DNA of 64,000 nt from Clostridia bacterium (GCA_022793815.1 JAAWDP010000009.1:109700-173699), one strand, 5' to 3'; numbered from the stretch's first letter, positions 1 through 8,899 are shown. A program made the numbers and translations. The notes: generated from the letters alone by a model not told the origin.

Positions 1-834
1 GCCGCACACACGGGCGAGGGGAGCGAAACCGCCGAAAACTCGGTCAAAACGCTCACCGCGTCGGCAAAAGCCGTCCGCGATTTTGCGGTGGTACTCGGCG
101 AATTCGAGTGCGAACAGACCACGGTCGGCGACGTCAGCGTGAAATATTTCCACTACGCCGACGCGGACGCGGCGTCCTCGCTCAAAGCCGCTGCGGACGC
201 ATTGAAAACCTTTAACGAAATGTTCGGCGACTATCCTTATTCGACTTACAGCGTCGCACAGACGGCGTTTTTGCAGGGCGGCATGGAATACCCGAATCTT
301 TCTTTCGTGTCCGATGCGCTGTCACGCTCGGTCTACATCGACGCCATTATACACGAAACCGCACATCAGTGGTGGTACGGCGTCGTAGGCAACGACGAAA
401 TCAATTCGTCTTGGCTGGACGAAGGACTCACCGAATACGTAACGTCGCTGTTCTATAAACACAACGAGGACTACGGTGTGGAGTTCGATAAACGCATAGC
501 CGACGCACTTTCGTCCTACATCCTTTACAGCGAAATCTATAAAGAGGGCGACGATAAGGACACGTCGATGAACCGTTCTCTCGCCGAGTATTCGGGCAGT
601 ATGGAATATACGTATATGACATACGTCAAAGGCTCGCTCATGCTCGACAACCTCCGCCGCATAATCGGCGACGACGCTTTCCTTGCCGCGCTCAAAATGT
701 ATTACAAAGACAACTACCTTAAAATCGCAACCGTAGACTGTCTTATCGCCTGTTTCGAAAAGGCGTCCTCGCGCGACTTGAAGGGCTATTTCGATTCATG
801 GGTAAACGGAAACGTCCTGCTGTACAGCAAATAA
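1..834 (+). CDS. M1 family metallopeptidase (5' end cut by window)
   Basis: The frame is open from base 1, so the gene starts upstream; 277 residues of its C-terminal part are visible. The zinc motif HETAH begins at visible residue 118 and is followed after 18 residues by the third ligand in WLDEGLTEY, the HExxH-x18-E signature of gluzincin M1 aminopeptidases. A GGMEYP stretch upstream stands in for the family GAMEN substrate loop. These enzymes remove N-terminal residues from peptides. No signal peptide can be judged because the N-terminus is missing. The region after the catalytic domain is short and ends in the helical part typical of the family. It ends 69 bp before a cell-wall amidase gene on the same strand. 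The family is certain; the substrate is unknown. Confidence 0.9.
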   Translation, partial: AAHTGEGSETAENSVKTLTASAKAVRDFAVVLGEFECEQTTVGDVSVKYFHYADADAASSLKAAADALKTFNEMFGDYPYSTYSVAQTAFLQGGMEYPNLSFVSDALSRSVYIDAIIHETAHQWWYGVVGNDEINSSWLDEGLTEYVTSLFYKHNEDYGVEFDKRIADALSSYILYSEIYKEGDDKDTSMNRSLAEYSGSMEYTYMTYVKGSLMLDNLRRIIGDDAFLAALKMYYKDNYLKIATVDCLIACFEKASSRDLKGYFDSWVNGNVLLYSK

Positions 835-903
835 AAACCGTATTTGCTTGGGTCGTAAAATCTCCGCTTTTAAATCAAACACAACAACAACGAGGAAACC
901 GAA

Positions 904-1617
904 ATGTTTGTATCGATAAAGAAAAAAACGCTCATAACCGTGGCTTTGATAATAGTCACCGTAGTCAGCCTGTGCCTGCTGCTGATTCCTTTTTCGGCGC
1001 GCGCGGCAGCGGCGGACGTCAATAAAACCGTGGTAATAGACGCGGGACACGGCGGCGTGGACGGCGGAGTGCAGGGCATAAACACCGGCACAAAGGAAAG
1101 CGACTTGAATCTTGCCATTGCGCGCGCTCTTAAAAAAGAGCTGGAAAACAACGGCTATAATGTCGTAATGACGCGTAGCGGAAGCGACGGACTTTACGGT
1201 CTTTCGTCCAAAAACCGCAAGCAAAAAGACATGGCGGCGCGTAAGGAAATAATCGCAAAGGCAAATGCCGACCTTGTAATCAGCATACACCAAAATTTCT
1301 ATCCCCGTTCGCAAATCCGCGGCGCGCAGGTATTCTATGCGCCCGGCAGCGACGTGGGCAAGCAAATGGCAGACAGTATGCAAAGCGCGATAAACACAAA
1401 CCTTGCGGCGTGCAGCCGCACGGCAATGCCCGGCGACTACTATATTTTGCAGTGTTCGTCCGTTCCGTCGCTGCTTGTCGAGTGCGGTTTCCTGTCCAAT
1501 CCCGAAGACGAAAAACTGCTTGTAGACGCCGCATATCAGCAGAAAATAGCCTATACTCTGATGAGCGCGATAGGGGGTATACTTGACGTAAATTCCACCC
1601 GTCCCGACGGCGTATAG
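904..1617 (+). CDS. cwlD: N-acetylmuramoyl-L-alanine amidase, CwlD type
   Basis: This 237-residue Amidase_3 protein cleaves the amide bond between N-acetylmuramic acid and the stem peptide. An N-terminal hydrophobic segment (about residues 10-35) is a signal peptide or membrane anchor, so it acts outside the membrane. The zinc ligands are visible in DAGHGG, KESDLN and SIHQN, and the catalytic glutamate in VECGFLSN. The size and the single-domain layout fit CwlD, which in spore formers removes peptide side chains for muramic-delta-lactam formation in spore cortex. The ATG at 904 follows a GAGG-type site. A general cell-wall hydrolase role is possible, and assignment to CwlD rests on size and layout only. 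Confidence 0.82.
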   Translation: MFVSIKKKTLITVALIIVTVVSLCLLLIPFSARAAAADVNKTVVIDAGHGGVDGGVQGINTGTKESDLNLAIARALKKELENNGYNVVMTRSGSDGLYGLSSKNRKQKDMAARKEIIAKANADLVISIHQNFYPRSQIRGAQVFYAPGSDVGKQMADSMQSAINTNLAACSRTAMPGDYYILQCSSVPSLLVECGFLSNPEDEKLLVDAAYQQKIAYTLMSAIGGILDVNSTRPDGV

Positions 1618-1645
1618 CATTACAGAGTCATTCCTCTTTTTATGT

Positions 1646-1674
1646 GTCATTCCGACCGAAGCGGAGGAATCCCA
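1646..1674. repeat. 29-bp intergenic hairpin repeat, copy 1
   Basis: This intergenic stretch is identical over 29 bp to 39169-39197. It folds as an imperfect hairpin (ATTCC-g-A-CCG, loop AAG, CGG-a-GGAAT), as REP-type elements do. It lies between two convergent genes. A partial third copy is at 11601-11626. Confidence 0.6.
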
Positions 1675-1687
1675 ACTTAGAAAAAAC

Positions 1688-2050
1688 TCACTGTTTCTTA
1701 CCCTGCCAAACTTTATAATAGGGCGGCTGTGTTTCTGATAGGCAGTAACTGTTTTCTACGGGCAGGGCAACGGGCTCTACGTAAAACTCGTCTTTTACAA
1801 TCTTGCGTATGATTTCTTCGTAATCCAACATAACGCCGAGCTTGGATTCGAACTCGCGCACATACGCCCACATAACCTCGATAAGCGAGCATAATGTTTC
1901 ATACTGCCGCGCATGGTACTCGTCCATTTCGGTATATGTAAGCTCCAAGAAAATATCCTGAAATATTTCCCCGACCGCTTCGAGGTTCTTGAAATCGAAT
2001 ATTAAATCCGTCACAAATTCCCGCATATCTCTCTTATATACTGTTTTCAT
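1688..2050 (-). CDS. Hypothetical protein, 120 aa
   Basis: I do not recognise this protein. It is acidic, with an aromatic and Glu-rich helical middle (about residues 15-85), and has no signal peptide, membrane segment or cysteine motif; the Pro/Tyr-rich tail ends in QGKKQ. The start is supported by an AAAGGAG site 8 bases upstream of ATG on the minus strand. A TATAAT box lies at 2083-2088, and a perfect 21-bp inverted repeat sits just upstream of the -35 position, so the gene probably has its own regulated promoter. It stands alone between the amidase gene and the leu operon terminator. Confidence 0.6.
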   Translation of the reverse strand: MKTVYKRDMREFVTDLIFDFKNLEAVGEIFQDIFLELTYTEMDEYHARQYETLCSLIEVMWAYVREFESKLGVMLDYEEIIRKIVKDEFYVEPVALPVENSYCLSETQPPYYKVWQGKKQ

Positions 2051-2113
2051 TTTTTTGTAGCTCCTTTTATGGCGATAGGATAATTATAGCATACAAATAC
2101 GCAAATGTGTTGA

Positions 2114-2134
2114 TACTACGCGATTCGCGTAGTA
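2114..2134. promoter_or_regulatory. Perfect 21-bp inverted repeat, candidate operator
   Basis: The arms TACTACGCGA and TCGCGTAGTA flank one central T. The repeat lies about 25 bp upstream of the -10 box (2083-2088, minus strand) of the 120-aa gene, so it would cover the space just upstream of its -35 region. It has no T-run and is not a terminator. It is most likely a dimeric regulator site; the regulator is not identifiable. The rest of 2135-2235 shows nothing I can name. Confidence 0.45.
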
Positions 2135-2235
2135 CAGATTAAAGTGAATCCGCAATAGCGTAGGCAAGACTACCTAATCGGCTTATCCGACGACATGTAA
2201 AAAAATCCCAATCATAAACCTAAAAACCGCAAATA

Positions 2236-2264
2236 AAAAGGACGGCAGGTTTTGCCGTCCTTTT
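2236..2264 (-). terminator. Rho-independent terminator of the ilvD-leuCDB operon
   Basis: The stem AAAAGGACGGCA / TGCCGTCCTTTT has a short loop. On the minus strand it is followed by T residues, 11 bp after the leuB stop codon. It is close to symmetric and could also work on the plus strand. Confidence 0.85.
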
Positions 2265-2274
2265 GCAATTTCGT

Positions 2275-3357
2275 TTATGCGTTCAATATGTTCAGCGCAA
2301 TGAGTTCGCCCATTTTTTCGCAGCCGACTTTCTTTGTGCCTGCCGTGTAAATGTCGGGGGTGCGATAGCCTTTCGCAAGCACTTTGCGCACGGCGGACTC
2401 GATATAACCCGTTTCTTCATGCAGTCCGAGCGAGGTGGAAAGCATCATAGCCGCCGCAAGAACCGTGGCAATCGGGTTTGCCGCGTCCTTGCCTGCAATG
2501 TCGGGCGCACTGCCGTGTATGGGTTCGTAAAGTCCGCGCTTGCCGTCGCCGACCGAACCCGAGGGAAGCAGTCCTATCGAACCCGTAAGCATTGCCGCTT
2601 CGTCGGAAAGAATGTCGCCGAACATGTTGGAAGTGAGTATGACGTCGAATTTCGACGGGTTCTTTATTAACTGCATTGCGGCATTGTCTACGTACATGTT
2701 TTCCAGTTCGACTTTGGGGAAGTCCTTTGCCACTCTCGCCACGGTGGCGCGCCACAGTCTCGAACTTTCCAGCACGTTGGCTTTGTCCACGCTTGTCACC
2801 TTGCCGCGTCTGCCTTCCGCAATCTGGAATGCCACTCTCGCCACGCGCTCTACTTCTTTGACCGAATAAGCCTCGGTGTCGTAAGCCTCCTGTCCCAGCG
2901 TGCCGTCGCGGTAGCCGCGCGTTCCGAAATAAATGCCGCCCGTAAGCTCGCGCACGAAGGTTATGTCCACGCCGTTTTTCAGTATTTCGTTTTTGAGCGG
3001 CGACGCATTTTTAAGGTCGTCGTAAAGCACGATAGGGCGGATATTCGCGTAAAGTCCGAGTGCGCTGCGCAGCGAAAGCAAACCTTTTTCGGGTCTGATG
3101 TGAGAAGCCAGCGAATCCCATTTCGGACCGCCCACCGCGCCCAAAAGCACCGCGTCCGACTTCTTGCAGACGTCCACGGTTTCCTGCGGCAGAGGCACGC
3201 CTTCGTTGTCCACCGCTTCGCCGCCTATAAGCGGAAACGTATAGTCGAACTTGTGCTTGAACCGAATGCATACCGCGTCGAGTACGCCTATCGTCGCGTC
3301 CATTATCTCTGCTCCTATACCGTCGCCGCGAAGTATCGCTATTTTGTGATTAGCCAT
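2275..3357 (-). CDS. leuB: 3-isopropylmalate dehydrogenase
   Basis: LeuB oxidises and decarboxylates (2R,3S)-3-isopropylmalate to 2-oxoisocaproate with NAD in leucine synthesis, in the cytoplasm. At 360 residues it has the normal length. Recognisable blocks are GDGIGAEIM near the N-terminus, the [11 protein letters not shown] active-site segment, [12 protein letters not shown] for metal binding, and [21 protein letters not shown] at the NAD site. It is the last gene of the minus-strand ilvD-leuC-leuD-leuB operon, 20 bp after leuD, and is followed by a strong terminator. The order of substrates in the pathway (leuC/leuD isomerase, then leuB) matches the gene order. Confidence 0.96.
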   Translation of the reverse strand: MANHKIAILRGDGIGAEIMDATIGVLDAVCIRFKHKFDYTFPLIGGEAVDNEGVPLPQETVDVCKKSDAVLLGAVGGPKWDSLASHIRPEKGLLSLRSALGLYANIRPIVLYDDLKNASPLKNEILKNGVDITFVRELTGGIYFGTRGYRDGTLGQEAYDTEAYSVKEVERVARVAFQIAEGRRGKVTSVDKANVLESSRLWRATVARVAKDFPKVELENMYVDNAAMQLIKNPSKFDVILTSNMFGDILSDEAAMLTGSIGLLPSGSVGDGKRGLYEPIHGSAPDIAGKDAANPIATVLAAAMMLSTSLGLHEETGYIESAVRKVLAKGYRTPDIYTAGTKKVGCEKMGELIALNILNA

Positions 3358-3377
3358 GATTTATTCTCCTTTTCCTC

Positions 3378-3857
3378 TTATTTTGCGGCTTTCATAAGTC
3401 CGCCGCGGCTTATTATTTGCTGTATTTCTTCGGGGAAGGGCATTGTCCGATAGCGTTTGCCCTTCGTTACGTTTACTATTTCTCCGCTTGCCATGTCCAC
3501 GCTCATTTCGTCGCCGTTTTCGGCGTCGTCCGCGGCGTCGCCGCATTCCGTAATCGCAAGTCCGATATTTATGCTGTTGCGGAAAAATATCCTTGCAAAC
3601 GACCGCGCAATCACGCATGCCGCTCCGCACGACTTAATCGCAAGCGGCGCGTGTTCGCGCGACGAGCCGCATCCGAAATTTTCTCCTGCGACTATAATGT
3701 CGCCGCGTCGGACTTTATTTGCAAACGTCGGGTCGATGTCCTCCATGCAGTGCTTTGCAAGCTCGTTTGCGTCCGAAGTGTTGAGATACCTCGCGGGGAT
3801 TATTACGTCGGTGTCCACGTTGTCGCCGAATTTGAAAACTTTTCCTACGACTTTCAT
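3378..3857 (-). CDS. leuD: 3-isopropylmalate dehydratase small subunit
   Basis: LeuD is the swivelling small subunit of isopropylmalate isomerase, which interconverts 2- and 3-isopropylmalate together with LeuC. The 159-residue size is that of the short clostridial/archaeal-type LeuD. It begins with [22 protein letters not shown] and carries the [10 protein letters not shown] substrate-recognition loop. The start codon overlaps the leuC stop (ATGA), so the two subunits are translationally coupled, which suits a 1:1 complex. Confidence 0.95.
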   Translation of the reverse strand: MKVVGKVFKFGDNVDTDVIIPARYLNTSDANELAKHCMEDIDPTFANKVRRGDIIVAGENFGCGSSREHAPLAIKSCGAACVIARSFARIFFRNSINIGLAITECGDAADDAENGDEMSVDMASGEIVNVTKGKRYRTMPFPEEIQQIISRGGLMKAAK

Positions 3858-5116
3858 AAACCCTCCGCTTTATCGGTTATAAAACCGTTCACGGCACTGC
3901 ACGCCGCCACGTATGGCGAAGCCAGATATATTTCGCTTGTCGCATGTCCCATGCGTCCGACGAAATTTCTGTTAGTCGTCGCAATGCACTTTTCGTTTTC
4001 GGCGAGTATTCCCATATATCCGCCCAGACACGGACCGCATGTCGGGGTCGAAACCACCGCGCCTGCGCGTATGAAAATTTCAATCAGCCCTTCCTTTACG
4101 CAGTCGAGATAAATTTCGTTTGTCGCAGGTATCACAATCGTCCGCACGCCCTTTGCCGTATGCCTACCCTTAAACACTTTCGCCGCTTCGCGCATGTCCG
4201 TCAAACGCCCGTTCGTGCAGGAACCTATCACTGCCTGGTCGATTTTTATTCCGCTCAATCCGCTTGCCGCTTTTACGTTGCTCGGCAGGTGCGGACACGC
4301 CACGACGGGGGATAGGGCGGAAAGGTCTATTTCCACGGTGCGTTCGTACTCGGCGTCCGCGTCGGCTTTATAGCGCAGCGGAGCGCGTTTGCAACGGTCT
4401 TTCATATAACGCTCGGTTACTTCGTCGCATTCGAAAATGCCGTTCTTCGCGCCTGCCTCTATTGCCATATTGCAAATAGTCAGCCGCTCGTCCATGTTGA
4501 GATGTTTCACGCCGTCACCGACGAATTCCAGCGATTTATACAGCGCGCCGTCCACGCCCGTAATGCCTATAAGGTGCAGAATTATGTCCTTGCCGCTCAC
4601 GTTTTTCGCAGGCTTGTTTTTCAGAACAACCTTTATCGCGGACGGAACTTTAAACCAGGTCTTGCCCGTAGCCATTGCATACGCCATGTCCGTAGAGCCT
4701 ACGCCCGTAGAAAACGCGCCGAGCGCGCCGTAAGTGCAGGTGTGGGAGTCCGCGCCTATGATGAGCTCGCCTGCGCATACAAGTCCCTTTTCGGGCAGCA
4801 GCGCGTGCTCTATTCCCATTTCGCCCACATCGAAAAAGTTTTCTATGCCGAACTTGTTTGCAAACGTGCGGCAGCATTTGCACTGCTGCGCGCTTTTTAT
4901 GTCCTTGTTCGGCACGAAGTGGTCGAGAACAATGCAGATTTTACTCTTGTCGAATACGGAGGTAAGTCCCGCGTTTTCGAATTCGCGCACGGCTACGGGA
5001 GTGGTAATGTCGTTGCCCAGCACCGTATCTATAGAGGCGGTCAAAAGCTCGCCGGCTTTTACCGACTCTTTTCCCGCGTGCGCGGCAAGTATCTTCTGCG
5101 ACATCGTCATTCCCAT
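3854..5116 (-). CDS. leuC: 3-isopropylmalate dehydratase large subunit
   Basis: LeuC is the aconitase-family large subunit that carries the [4Fe-4S] cluster of isopropylmalate isomerase. It has 420 residues, the size of the short LeuC form found with 160-residue LeuD. Cluster cysteines are visible in GSCTNGR and in TCGPCLGG. The segments [15 protein letters not shown] and [12 protein letters not shown] are typical. I keep the ATG at 5116 (start [15 protein letters not shown]), as is usual for this subfamily; an ATG 12 bp downstream is an alternative. It lies 22 bp after ilvD in the same operon. Confidence 0.95.
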   Translation of the reverse strand: MGMTMSQKILAAHAGKESVKAGELLTASIDTVLGNDITTPVAVREFENAGLTSVFDKSKICIVLDHFVPNKDIKSAQQCKCCRTFANKFGIENFFDVGEMGIEHALLPEKGLVCAGELIIGADSHTCTYGALGAFSTGVGSTDMAYAMATGKTWFKVPSAIKVVLKNKPAKNVSGKDIILHLIGITGVDGALYKSLEFVGDGVKHLNMDERLTICNMAIEAGAKNGIFECDEVTERYMKDRCKRAPLRYKADADAEYERTVEIDLSALSPVVACPHLPSNVKAASGLSGIKIDQAVIGSCTNGRLTDMREAAKVFKGRHTAKGVRTIVIPATNEIYLDCVKEGLIEIFIRAGAVVSTPTCGPCLGGYMGILAENEKCIATTNRNFVGRMGHATSEIYLASPYVAACSAVNGFITDKAEGL

Positions 5117-5138
5117 TGCGACAGCTGCTCCGTTTCGG

Positions 5139-6809
5139 TTATTTTTTGAGTATTGCGCCTTTGTCCGCGCTTGTCACGAGGTGCGAATAGCGTTTCAGCC
5201 AGCCCGTGGGATTGTTGTCGCGCGGATGCACTTTTTTCAGTCGGGAATTCATTTCCTTGTTGGAAATGTCCAAACTCAGTTTTCCGTTCGGTATGTCTAT
5301 CTGTATTTTATCTCCGTCTTTCACCAGCGCGATTTTGCCGCCCACCGCAGCCTCGGGACTCACGTGTCCTATTGCCGCGCCGCGCGTCGCACCCGAGAAA
5401 CGTCCGTCGGTAATAAGCGCTACGTCTTTGTCCAGCCCCATGCCGACAAGCGCGGAAGTGGGGGACAGCATTTCGCGCATACCGGGTCCGCCTACGGGAC
5501 CTTCATAGCGTATGACTACGGCGTCGCCCTTTTCTATAAGTCCGTTCATTATTGCATTGACGGCTTCCTCTTCGCAGTCGAAACACTTTGCCTTTCCTAC
5601 GAAGTGCAGCATGCTTTCGTCTACGCCGCTGCGCTTGACAAGCGCGCCGTTTTCTGCGAGATTACCCGTAAGAACGCTAAGCGCGCCCACGGGCGATACG
5701 GGGTTGTCGATTTTGTGAATCACGTTTTCGTCAAGCACGTGCGCGCGCTTGTACGAATCTTTCAGAGGTCTGTTTGCAACCGTCATTGCCGAGCCGTCCA
5801 AAAGCGCTTTCTTGTCCAGTTCGTGAAGAACCGCGCTTATGCCGCCCGCAAGGTGCAAATCGTTCATGTCGTAGGACGACGAGGGGGAGAGCTTGCAAAG
5901 CGTCGGCGTAGCGTCGGAAATTTTCTGCAAAGACGCAAGATTGAATTCCTTGCCGCCCACGTCTATGCCGCACTCCGCGGCTATCGCAAACAGGTGCAGC
6001 ACCGTGTTCGTCGACGCGCCAATCGCAGTGTCGAGAGTGAATGCGTTTTTAAACGCCGCTTTCGTCATAATCATGCGCGGAGTCAGCGAGTCCGCCACAA
6101 GTTTCATAATCTGTTCGCCGGCTTTTTTGGCAAGCCTTATGCGCTCGCTGCTTGTGGCGAGTATAGTGCCGTTGCCGGGCAGAGCCATGCCGAGAGCCTC
6201 CGCCACGCAGTTGAGCGAGTTCGCCGTATACATGCCGCAGCAGCTGCCGCAGCCGGGGCAGGCTACGCATTCCAGTTTTTCCAGTTCGTCGAGATTCATT
6301 TCGCCTATTTTTACTTTTCCTACGGCTTCGTAAGTGGTCGAAAAGCTCACTTTCTTACCCTTGAAAACGCCGCTTTCCATAGGTCCGCCCGAAACGAGTA
6401 TGGACGGAAGATTGACTCTCGCCGCGCCCATAAGCATACCGGGCACTATTTTGTCGCAGTTGGGCACCAGCACCGCGCCGTCGAACGCATGGGCGGTAAG
6501 CATGCTTTCCACGCTGTCCGCAATCAGTTCGCGCGACGGCAGGGAATAGCGCATGCCTGCATGACCCATTGCCAGCCCGTCGCATATTCCAATCGAGGGA
6601 ATGACCACGGGAGTGCCGCCCGCAGCATAAACGCCGGCTTTCACCGCGTCGGTAATGCGGTCGAGGTGTATGTGACCGGGCACTATTTCCGACTTTGCCG
6701 AAACGATTGCGATAAGCGGCTTGCTTATTTCTTCGTCGCTAAGTCCCAGGGCTTTCATAAGCGCGCGCTGTGGCGCTCTTTCCAAACCGTTGAAAAACTC
6801 TTTGCTCAT
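5139..6809 (-). CDS. ilvD: Dihydroxy-acid dehydratase
   Basis: IlvD dehydrates 2,3-dihydroxyisovalerate and its homologue to the 2-keto acids used for valine, isoleucine and leucine. At 556 residues it has the normal length. The iron-sulfur cysteines appear in [10 protein letters not shown] and [15 protein letters not shown], and the C-terminal [21 protein letters not shown] block is diagnostic. It is the first gene of the minus-strand operon, behind a promoter at 6859-6887 with a leader of only about 40 nt, so there is no room for a T-box or leader-peptide attenuator. Confidence 0.96.
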   Translation of the reverse strand: MSKEFFNGLERAPQRALMKALGLSDEEISKPLIAIVSAKSEIVPGHIHLDRITDAVKAGVYAAGGTPVVIPSIGICDGLAMGHAGMRYSLPSRELIADSVESMLTAHAFDGAVLVPNCDKIVPGMLMGAARVNLPSILVSGGPMESGVFKGKKVSFSTTYEAVGKVKIGEMNLDELEKLECVACPGCGSCCGMYTANSLNCVAEALGMALPGNGTILATSSERIRLAKKAGEQIMKLVADSLTPRMIMTKAAFKNAFTLDTAIGASTNTVLHLFAIAAECGIDVGGKEFNLASLQKISDATPTLCKLSPSSSYDMNDLHLAGGISAVLHELDKKALLDGSAMTVANRPLKDSYKRAHVLDENVIHKIDNPVSPVGALSVLTGNLAENGALVKRSGVDESMLHFVGKAKCFDCEEEAVNAIMNGLIEKGDAVVIRYEGPVGGPGMREMLSPTSALVGMGLDKDVALITDGRFSGATRGAAIGHVSPEAAVGGKIALVKDGDKIQIDIPNGKLSLDISNKEMNSRLKKVHPRDNNPTGWLKRYSHLVTSADKGAILKK

Positions 6810-6858
6810 AGTTTACTCCTGTGTCGTGCGGCAAATGCCGCATATCTTTGTCACCATA

Positions 6859-6887
6859 ATTATAGCGCATTTTTCCCGATTTGTCCA
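6859..6887 (-). promoter_or_regulatory. Promoter of ilvD-leuC-leuD-leuB
   Basis: On the minus strand, TGGACA (6882-6887) and TATAAT (6859-6864) are separated by 17 bp. The predicted leader to the ilvD ATG is about 40 nt and holds an AGGAG ribosome site. Confidence 0.75.
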
Positions 6888-6999
6888 CCCGAAAACCCTT
6901 TTTATCCGCAAATTTTTATTCGTTTTTACCGCATTTTATCCGAATTAGACTCATTTATATTCATGCGGCTTGTTTTTTGCTCGGTTTAATTTTAATTGA

Positions 7000-7071
7000 T
7001 TGATAAAAACAAGAAAAAATGCTATCATAAAAGCGTAAGTTAGGGATGAAAAAATACTTGCGCTTTTTTTG
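7000..7071 (+). promoter_or_regulatory. Promoter followed at once by a terminator-like hairpin
   Basis: TTGATA (7000-7005) and TATCAT (7023-7028) are spaced 17 bp apart. Immediately after is a 10-bp stem (AAAGCGTAAG at 7030-7039 with CTTGCGCTTT, one G-U pair) that runs into a T7 tract. The predicted start site falls inside the left arm, so it may not fold fully in RNA from this promoter. It could terminate read-through from upstream. Confidence 0.45.
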
Positions 7072-7092
7072 CGTTCAAACAGGGGAGAAATA

Positions 7093-7743
7093 ATGAAAAG
7101 AGTCGGTCAAACCGTGACGGTAAGCATGAAAGACAGTAAGGAATTTTGCGAGTCTTTCGGTTTTAAGCAAATAGAACTTCCGTCTTTTCCCGTAGACTTC
7201 GGGATTGAGGATACGGCGTATTCCGGGACGGCGCCTGTCGGTTCGTCGGGTACGAATGTCGCGGCATTCGTGAATTTCGAACTGTCGCGCATAAAATTTC
7301 CGGACAAAGTTATTTCGTGCAAACTCGTGTTCGACGTCGACGAATACGACGGATGCTTGTTAAGCGAGTTTGCTCTCTATCAAGCCAAAGACTATTCTGC
7401 CGATAACAGGGAGAAGGTTTCATCGCCGCAGATAATTGCAAGCGGCGGACAAAACCGTATCGTTTACGACGTGACGGATGCCGTAAATAAAAATCCGCAC
7501 GGAGAAAACATCTTTTTCGTGTATTACGATAAATGGGGACAGTGGGGCGGATATGTCGGATTCTACATGCCCGACACGTCGCTCGAAATAACCGCTCAAA
7601 CCGATATAGAACCCGATTTCGATACGGCAACGGATTTCGCCGAACACGATGTGCGCCGTAATGTGGGTGAAAACGTCGAATATTCCGTAAATCTCAGAAC
7701 CGGCAGGTTCGACTGTATACATACGCTTGAAACCAACGAATAA
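7093..7743 (+). CDS. DNRLRE-like beta-rich protein, possible Rhs N-terminal remnant
   Basis: This 216-residue protein has no signal peptide. Residues 15-175 alternate short beta strands in the manner of DNRLRE/CBM96-type domains: a pairwise pattern of bulk-conserved strands, then NRIVYDVTDAV and GGYVGFYMPDTSLEI near the end of the domain. The tail GENVEYSVNLRTGRF resembles the stretch that leads into the repeat region of Rhs/YD proteins, but the gene stops 11 residues later. I chose the ATG at 7093 because AGGGGAG lies 7 bp before it; a TTG at 7069 is less likely. The gene and its followers are AT-richer than the neighbouring operons. The function is not known, and the Rhs link is inference from pattern. 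Confidence 0.5.
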   Translation: MKRVGQTVTVSMKDSKEFCESFGFKQIELPSFPVDFGIEDTAYSGTAPVGSSGTNVAAFVNFELSRIKFPDKVISCKLVFDVDEYDGCLLSEFALYQAKDYSADNREKVSSPQIIASGGQNRIVYDVTDAVNKNPHGENIFFVYYDKWGQWGGYVGFYMPDTSLEITAQTDIEPDFDTATDFAEHDVRRNVGENVEYSVNLRTGRFDCIHTLETNE

Positions 7744-7768
7744 ATTGCGACTTACAAAGGAGTATACA

Positions 7769-7990
7769 ATGAAGTCGAATGGAAGAATGTTAATAGAACT
7801 TACGCCGAACAATAAATCGGTGTATATAGAATTGGACAAGGAAAGTTGTGAATTTTTGATAGAGGAACTGAAAAATATGCTTGATAAAAAAGAAAAATTT
7901 ATTGAATACGATTCGGAAACGGGTTATGATTGTGAGATTTTGCAAAAAGGCTCTTTGGGCTTTATAATCCACATGTCTGACAAACCGTAA
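7769..7990 (+). CDS. Small protein, 73 aa, Imm32-like immunity candidate
   Basis: The protein is acidic and cytoplasmic, with a predicted strand-helix-strand order: MLIELTPNNKSVYIEL, a Leu-rich helix over ESCEFLIEELKNMLDKK, then GSLGFIIHMSDK. Size and layout recall Imm32-type immunity proteins of polymorphic toxin systems, but I cannot confirm this by eye. The ATG at 7769 has AAAGGAG at 6-7 bp and the gene follows the DNRLRE-like gene by 25 bp, so they are likely co-transcribed. The ORF could extend upstream, but the Shine-Dalgarno decides the start. Confidence 0.5.
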   Translation: MKSNGRMLIELTPNNKSVYIELDKESCEFLIEELKNMLDKKEKFIEYDSETGYDCEILQKGSLGFIIHMSDKP

Positions 7991-8003
7991 TTAGGGAGAA
8001 TGC

Positions 8004-8322
8004 ATGGAAATAAAGGAAACGATTTGCGACAGTCTCAAACCGATTGCGGCAGTAAACGGTGACTTATATTTGCTGGTCAAAAGGCGGTATATAATGTTTT
8101 TCGATAGAGAAGTGCCAAGGGATAATATGCCCTTCTACGGTCATCGTTTTTGCATACACAACGGAAAAGTTTGGCGATAAAATGTATATTGCATTTTACT
8201 TGTACGATAAAAACGAAAGAAAAAGATATACGATAAAAAATTGTATATTCCCGATAGGATTGAGTTGTAATAAGTTTATCAAAAAAATCGATAAGACTCT
8301 TATAAAAACATATAAACTTTAA
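8004..8322 (+). pseudogene. Probable frameshifted small gene (two overlapping frames)
   Basis: Frame 1 opens with ATG at 8004 behind AGGGAGA and encodes 58 residues to a TAA at 8178-8180. Frame 2 is open across the same end and continues to a TAA at 8320-8322. Its reading VIVFAYTTEKFGDKMYIAF followed by LYDKNERKRYTIK looks like ordinary protein, whereas an ATG at 8182 in that frame has no ribosome site. I read it as one gene of about 105 residues with a one-base shift before about 8150, or two tiny genes. No family is recognised. It lies 13 bp after the 73-aa gene in the same accessory run. Confidence 0.4.
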
Positions 8323-8444
8323 TTCAATGGATGCGCAAGTGTTTTGCCGTTAATGGGTTTGCAGTTGATAATAGAAAAGATATTCGAATTTACATGACGG
8401 GAGGGAAATAAGTCATAAAGAAAGATAAAAAAAGCATAAAGGTA

Positions 8445-8861
8445 ATGCCGTCGCTATTTGTAATGATAGGTGATACTGTTGCAGGGATTATAGGGTATGC
8501 AATACTGATATTTACTTTCACATATAAACCTATATTTGAAGAAATCGGTCTTTGGGCAAAAGTGATTGCCATAGTGTGTTTCGGAGTTCTGCCTACATTG
8601 GGAATAATAGGACTGACAATCCGCGGATTTTACTCTGTAATAAAGATAGACGAAAAAGGAGTAAGTCGGGCGCTTTTCGGGATATTCTTCAAGAAAGAGA
8701 TAAGCTGGGAAGAAATGAAAGGTATGTGGGCGCTGTATCAGGTGCAAGTGTTCGTGTTCTTTTCCAAAAGCGTATCGTTGGACGGAATGACATATAACAA
8801 AATAATAAAGCAGAAGGACGGAGTGGACGACGACACCGCCAAACGCCTGTACCTCGAATAA
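8445..8861 (+). CDS. Small membrane protein, PH-like tail
   Basis: The protein has 138 residues from the first ATG, with two membrane segments (about residues 5-28 and 40-62) and a 70-residue cytoplasmic tail. The tail contains KIDEKGVSRALFG and KKEISWEEMKGM, a pattern seen in bacterial PH-like membrane proteins where a short strand is followed by W-E. The best ribosome site (GGGAGGG, 8398-8404) is about 10 bp before an in-frame ATA at 8415, which would add ten mostly basic residues. The true start may therefore be non-canonical or mutated. It is the last gene of the accessory patch and ends at a bidirectional terminator. Confidence 0.5.
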   Translation: MPSLFVMIGDTVAGIIGYAILIFTFTYKPIFEEIGLWAKVIAIVCFGVLPTLGIIGLTIRGFYSVIKIDEKGVSRALFGIFFKKEISWEEMKGMWALYQVQVFVFFSKSVSLDGMTYNKIIKQKDGVDDDTAKRLYLE

Positions 8862-8865
8862 AATT

Positions 8866-8890
8866 AAAGCCTTGATTTAATCAAGGCTTT
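8866..8890. terminator. Bidirectional terminator
   Basis: A perfect 12-bp inverted repeat (AAAGCCTTGATT / AATCAAGGCTTT) around one base separates the convergent membrane-protein gene (plus) and ilvN (minus). A and T tracts flank both sides. Confidence 0.8.
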
Positions 8891-8899
8891 AATAATCTA

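Noticed and set aside
4734..6989. A 751-codon open frame on the plus strand opposite leuC/ilvD
   Set aside because: It is the same kind of codon-bias shadow, as ilvD and leuC are certain on the other strand. There is no protein pattern.
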